In this document: positions 61,736 to 64,000 of the stretch, one piece after another
Position numbering within the stretch: position 1 is the stretch's first letter
Layout of the letters: each line of letters starts with the position of its first letter
NCBI GenBank assembly: GCA_036362985.1
Contig: JAYGXS010000003.1
Span: 74,940,412 to 75,004,411, forward strand
Direction: 5' to 3'
From: Ligula intestinalis
Taxonomy: Eukaryota > Platyhelminthes > Cestoda > Diphyllobothriidea > Diphyllobothriidae
DNA length: 64,000 nt
Notes under the pieces: model-generated
The model's input: the letters and a program-made list of their open reading frames with translations, nothing else
Databases searched by the model: none
What the model was told of the DNA's origin: nothing
Made by a program: the position numbers and the translations under genes

Positions 61736-62624
61736 CTCTCTCTCTCCGTTTTGTGTGTGTCAATTGCCCGCATAGGAAGCAGACTCATAGGGCACCAGGC
61801 GACAGCTGTGCGCTCTTTCTTTCGCACGCCTTATCATCTTACGCCTATGAAATAATGCATACTCGCACAGCGCCGTAATCTTGCGTCGACCTGAAGACGT
61901 GACTCACTTCGGCCTGTCGATAAAACAACCATTTTTACGCGCACCCTTTATTATTATTTTTTCACTTGCCGGACTCCGCAAAGTCAGCCTCACTGTTGAG
62001 TCAGGCTGCGCCGAAAACACATGCTAGGACAGCCAGTATCTCACAAGTCGCCGTCAGCAGGATTTTTGGGAGGTAAATATTCAGGCCAGTCCAGCAAGGT
62101 AACATGTCAGCATCAGATCAATCGGGCAATTCCCGACCCCAGGAAATACCGTCATTTAAAACCGCACACATGTATATTTCGAATTTCACGAGACCCCTCT
62201 TAGCTTATGGTGGTTTGCGCTCCTCTTAGCCTACGCTCCCCCACAGATTAAATAGCCTCTGGAGCTATCAATAGTTGTCTTGTAGAAAATAGCCGCCAAT
62301 GCTTCTGTCGTTCTCGCCAGCAGGGATTGCTGTACGCGATCGCATATATCTCTACCTGTCTGACTTTGAACGCATGTTATTTGTCACTGTGCACATTTTA
62401 CACCCACAGAGCCAATCAGCACATTCCATATTCGTCCGAAGCCTTGTGAAGCCCAGCAACAGTTGTTGCTGTCAATTATGTGGGAGAAGCTACCTCTGAG
62501 GTTGTCTGCTAACGAGTATATGTGAGGCTGTGGCAGGGTATTATATTGTTTCGTAAGCTCCTTCTCTAAATGTCGAAGACCATCAAACAGTTTTTTCTCT
62601 TTTGCAGCTAAAACAAAGTCTTAG
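43818..62624 (+). CDS. FRRS1-like protein: DOMON + cytochrome b561 (ferric-chelate reductase 1-like)
   Basis: Six exons, 43818-44075, 51481-51603, 54268-54506, 57804-58137, 61150-61408 and 62608-62624, total 1230 nt and give 409 residues. All introns are GT-AG and all phases fit. Residues 1-17 are a signal peptide, about 45-190 a DOMON domain and about 207-400 a cytochrome b561 core with at least five membrane segments. Candidate haem-ligand histidines are H227 (AHG), H268 (LHR), H304 (YIHP) and H340 (NWIH). Proteins of this architecture pass electrons across membranes and can reduce ferric iron; the substrate here is inferred only. The reeler domain found in longer FRRS1 proteins is absent. 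Introns 1-4 (3.0-7.4 kb) hold a tRNA-like sequence, repeats and microsatellites. The last exon is five codons and is the least certain. Confidence 0.85.
47845..48350 (+). repeat. Tandem duplication of a ~290-bp unit, diverged
   Basis: The segment at about 47845-48040 is repeated at about 48140-48330. Shared blocks in order are TACTTGTA-TACTA, a CTGTGGTT-type block, TTGTCTTCGACT, AAAAGCCAT, a CGTCTAACTC-type block and ATGCAC..AATAAT-type sequence. No coding capacity. Confidence 0.55.
48570..49130 (+). other. Unexplained long open frame inside intron
   Basis: A 186-codon plus-strand frame, rich in Cys and His (for example YWCWCCCCGMQH), with two long minus-strand frames in the same block (48497-48859 and 48822-49121). 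No domain or splice signals are recognised. Simultaneous openness on both strands suggests composition (GC-rich, few stops), perhaps a repeat fragment, rather than a gene. Confidence 0.2.
49595..49665 (+). pseudogene. tRNA-like sequence (pseudo-tRNA or SINE head)
   Basis: An A box-like TAGCTCAATTGGTAGAGT and a perfect B box GGTTCGAATCC are spaced as in a tRNA. The T arm is GTGGG-TTCGAAT-CCCAC. The anticodon arm region between them is about 4 nt short (GAAAGCCTTCCCTGCTGAC) and the acceptor stem pairs imperfectly, so no reliable anticodon can be read. No terminator T-run or SINE tail was found directly after it. Confidence 0.6.
51481..51603 (+). CDS. FRRS1-like exon 2: DOMON
   Basis: Acceptor ACCCTACTCTTAG|GGC, donor CCAAAG|GTAAGT. 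123 nt, phase 0 on both sides. It reads GGDGFVGCYYDAYNMKTVV then RAGYRPEASL, continuing the DOMON pattern FSxDRxxGGDGxxxC from exon 1. Confidence 0.85.
51604..54267. other. FRRS1-like intron 2
   Basis: 2.66 kb. Short frames only, such as plus 53242-53604 (120 codons, no motif). A small palindrome lies near 53709 (ATTCAGCCTGAAT). Confidence 0.75.
54268..54506 (+). CDS. FRRS1-like exon 3: end of DOMON
   Basis: Acceptor TTTTCATCCTACAG|CTT, donor CACCTC|GTAAGT. 239 nt, phase 0 in and phase 2 out. It includes KRQLQCRFRRRVTP (the L.C.F.R strand of DOMON) and LAPPNAYYLMVQRGADPLGS, then FGNFYPGGEA. This closes the ectodomain. Confidence 0.85.
54541..54632. repeat. (TCC)n microsatellite
   Basis: About 90 bp of TCC with a few CCC and TAT interruptions, 34 bp downstream of the exon 3 donor. 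Confidence 0.9.
55925..56035 (+). repeat. Dispersed repeat R4, copy 2
   Basis: Inverted relative to 36585-36725. It runs from GATGCTTTCCTTTACTGG through CCCGAGGCTTGACCTCGCAG to CCGATAACAGCTGCGTCA. It sits 150 bp upstream of R2 copies. Confidence 0.65.
56190..56510 (+). repeat. Dispersed repeat R2, tandem copies
   Basis: The end of one unit (GGGATTGAGGCCCACC...CTACTAGCCAGCC, 56200-56256) is followed directly by a full unit (56263-56505) homologous to 2421-2634. The full unit has a roughly 25-bp insertion (CTTCTCTTCTTCGCCGC). Confidence 0.65.
57804..58137 (+). CDS. FRRS1-like exon 4: cytochrome b561 membrane segments 1-3
   Basis: Acceptor TTTGCCACCCACGCAG|A, donor ATTAAT|GTAAGC. 334 nt, phase 2 in and phase 0 out. 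Membrane segments are around AHGCMMVLAWVFCSSVGVII, LHRILMGICVGLTIIAVILA and YIHPILGLIVLCLAIIN. Three candidate haem-axial His (227, 268, 304) and the RYYK motif after segment 1 are as in FRRS1/CYB561D proteins. Confidence 0.9.
58186..58805 (+). repeat. Two direct repeat copies (~125 bp each)
   Basis: 58186-58310 and 58684-58805 align throughout: a GGTGTGGGA start, AGTC-CACT-type blocks, CACCGCGT, GCCTACAGCTTGCTGAAGCT against GCCTTCAGCTTGCTGAAGCT, then GGTGGAC and a GTC-AGAGC end. The first copy starts about 50 bp after the exon 4 donor. Confidence 0.6.
60449..60531 (+). repeat. Dispersed repeat R3, copy 2
   Basis: Matches 20188-20290: GGCTCATTAGCCATCATCAG, then CCCAACCCC-AGGTGGTGCA and CGCCCGAGGC. 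Probable short interspersed repeat. Confidence 0.4.
61150..61408 (+). CDS. FRRS1-like exon 5: cytochrome b561 membrane segments 4-5
   Basis: Acceptor CTTCTACTTGTAG|CCC, donor AATAAGA|GTAAGT. 259 nt, phase 0 in and phase 1 out. It begins PLTSFCRCHPNHKHRPYFNW, matching the NP...RC.P....R..FNW.H region of b561. IHFFIGTFAHCLAIPTMMLG (with H340) and PLWILIFFVIFQFIVEITLE are membrane helices. It ends in a basic cytoplasmic CIFYRRNK. Confidence 0.9.
61409..62607. other. FRRS1-like intron 5 (if the last exon is right)
   Basis: 1.2 kb with a (TC)n microsatellite at about 61699-61746 and no recognised gene. Confidence 0.5.
61699..61746. repeat. (TC)n microsatellite
   Basis: About 48 bp of TC dinucleotides with one CG interruption. 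Confidence 0.9.
62608..62624 (+). CDS. FRRS1-like exon 6: last codons and stop (candidate)
   Basis: A very good acceptor (CAGTTTTTTCTCTTTTGCAG) is followed by CT AAA ACA AAG TCT TAG, which completes the split codon of exon 5 and gives a basic tail TKTKS and stop. The phase matches. An alternative last exon with an acceptor near 63485 would add a 35-residue low-complexity tail. No AATAAA was noticed soon after. Confidence 0.5.
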
Positions 62625-63220
62625 ATCTGTGCATTGGGAAGGTTGGAGTTTGCATCATGGCGTTTGAATCCAACGGACAATCAGAATTCCGCCAGTTGCG
62701 ATTGGCTATTTTAATTTAGTAGCAGTGGTATGCTGGCCTGGCTTGTTTTATAAGCGAACCATGGATATTTCTTCCTAGGCTTTTGTACCAGGGCCGATTC
62801 AGTGCAACCCTGCACCCGCCCATCCTACCACACAGTTCTTCCTTTTTGTTCTTGTTCGCCTTATTCTCCTTCATCGTCCCGTTTTCCCATCCACCCACAT
62901 AATCATTCTGTTTTCTACTCCTTGTTTCATTTTTATTTCTCTCGTAGTATCGTTTTTCAAACAACGCCCACGTCAAGGCGGGTCAGCACTTTTTTAGTTT
63001 TAAGAATATTTTCTGATGAGATAGGAGTGTCACCTCTTTTTATCACCTTCGTTATTTGAAGGTCCACGTTGTCTTACTTCCCTCAGTGCCTCAGGGCGTT
63101 TTCGTGCTAATAAGGATCCGCTGTACTTACTGTCAAACCGAGTTTACTAATTCGCCAAATATCCGAATGGAAACTTTGCACGCATTTGGCCATTGATGCC
63201 GCCCAATATGAAAATCATAT

Positions 63221-63258
63221 TTCCTCCTCCTCCTCCTCCTCCTCCTCCTCCTTCTCCT
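63221..63258. repeat. (TCC)n microsatellite
   Basis: About 38 bp of TCC repeat. Confidence 0.9.
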
Positions 63259-63955
63259 CGTCATCTTGGCCATGACACAAACTGCGCATTGCCAGCAAAG
63301 ACAAGGAAGTCTAGGATGGCAGTTTCTGGCTTTATAACACCCACCTACCCACAAAAACGTACGAACGTACACTACAGAGGTTGCGACGGCTAAGTGCGTC
63401 TGGGTAGTCTCGCTTCTCTCTCGCCCTCCAGATAGCATCGTTCCCACACCCTTTAGGCACTGCATTATATGTCCTGTTGCCTGTTGAGACGCCACCACCA
63501 CCACTCGAACCGGCCATCCTCAGCGCGGGAGCTCGGCGGCCGGACAAGTCGACTCTCAACCTCCGGCTCACCTTCCACACACGCCGGACCGCCCACACTG
63601 AAGATTCCCCCGGGGGGGGGACAGAGCTACTGCACACACATAGGGCGTGCATCTTGATAGCCGTCTTGCAGCAGGGAAAGGGCAGGTGTAGAAAACAAAC
63701 ACACACACACCTAGTGAACGGCTAGCGGCGGCGACGGTGGGGGGAGGGCGGGGAGGGGAAATCGGACCCCCGGGCTTGTGCTTGTGAGTTCTAGCGAATG
63801 TTTGCACAAGCTGCCGTGTGAGATCATTCGGCGTCTGTCACCCATCTTGGCGCCAGGAGCGCGTGAGAATGCAATTACTGGACGCGGCGGCGGGGTGGCG
63901 CGACGGTGGAAGCAGCAGTTGAGGAGCGATGAAAGCACTGCGGAAATCAGAGAAA

Positions 63956-64000
63956 CTCCTCCTCCTCCTCCTCCTCCTCCTCCTCCTCCTCCTCCTCCTC
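63956..64000. repeat. (CTC)n microsatellite running off the window
   Basis: A pure CTC/TCC repeat to the last base; its true length is unknown. Confidence 0.9.

Larger units (their letters stand above)
62625..64000. other. 3' flank, GC-rich, no gene established
   Basis: At 63.47-63.94 kb the sequence is CpG-rich, with frames open on both strands, for example plus 63469-63657 (Ser/Pro/Arg/His-rich) and a minus ATG giving MAGSSGGGGVSTG. This could be a first exon of a neighbouring gene, but orientation cannot be decided from the sequence alone. Confidence 0.3.

Noticed and set aside
63469..63657. Alternative last exon of the FRRS1-like gene or first exon of a new gene
   Set aside because: Three frames are protein-like on either strand; orientation and phase cannot be settled, and the acceptor at 62607 is stronger.
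1..64000. CRISPR arrays, bacterial operons, phage genes or riboswitches
   Set aside because: No regularly spaced identical repeats with unique spacers, no polycistronic gene clusters; split genes and retrotransposons show a eukaryotic genome.

Overview
The window is eukaryotic nuclear DNA, most likely from a parasitic flatworm and perhaps a large-genome tapeworm; the species is not proven. The evidence is split genes with GT-AG introns, two very short introns (37 and 38 nt) beside introns of several kb, decayed CR1-like and RTE-like retrotransposons and a Penelope-like element, a miniature LTR element (TRIM-like), foldback elements, and many microsatellites. There is no operon structure. Most listed open frames are chance frames in introns or repeats. 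One run of 10 N (20099-20108) marks an assembly gap.

Layout. (1) About 3.5-29 kb: a minus-strand gene encoding a Rho GTPase-activating protein (RhoGAP) domain. Seven exons join in phase from 28.9 kb to 14.8 kb (28664-28936, 28355-28626, 27957-28056, 27017-27179, 25666-25743, 21383-21655, 14834-15084). Two further candidate 3' exons lie at 5178-5513 and 3553-3758. Its introns hold foldback elements, RTE remnants, the TRIM-like element and a large GTA/GGA microsatellite. (2) 29223-30137: a small plus-strand gene of four exons and 134 codons with no recognised function. (3) 31.5-42.5 kb: an intergenic block of broken retrotransposons: CR1-like on minus, an RT fragment on plus, an RT fragment on minus, a Penelope-like element with a GIY-YIG endonuclease on plus, and a CR1-like element with endonuclease and RT on minus. 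(4) 43818-62624: a plus-strand gene of six exons whose phases close exactly to a 409-residue protein. It has a signal peptide, a DOMON domain and a cytochrome b561 domain, the architecture of ferric-chelate reductase 1 (FRRS1)-like proteins. (5) 62.6-64 kb: GC-rich sequence with TCC microsatellites and no gene I can establish.

The two main genes have no obvious functional link. One is a cytosolic regulator of Rho-family GTPases, the other a membrane haem protein for transmembrane electron transfer. The most unusual signals are a TRIM-like element whose primer-binding site continues for about 40 nt of complement to tRNA-Trp, including the CCA end, and three places where a hammerhead-ribozyme-like core (CTGANGA ... 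GAAA or a decayed form) sits in a foldback element or downstream of the Penelope-like element. No computation or database search was run; family names come from reading motifs.
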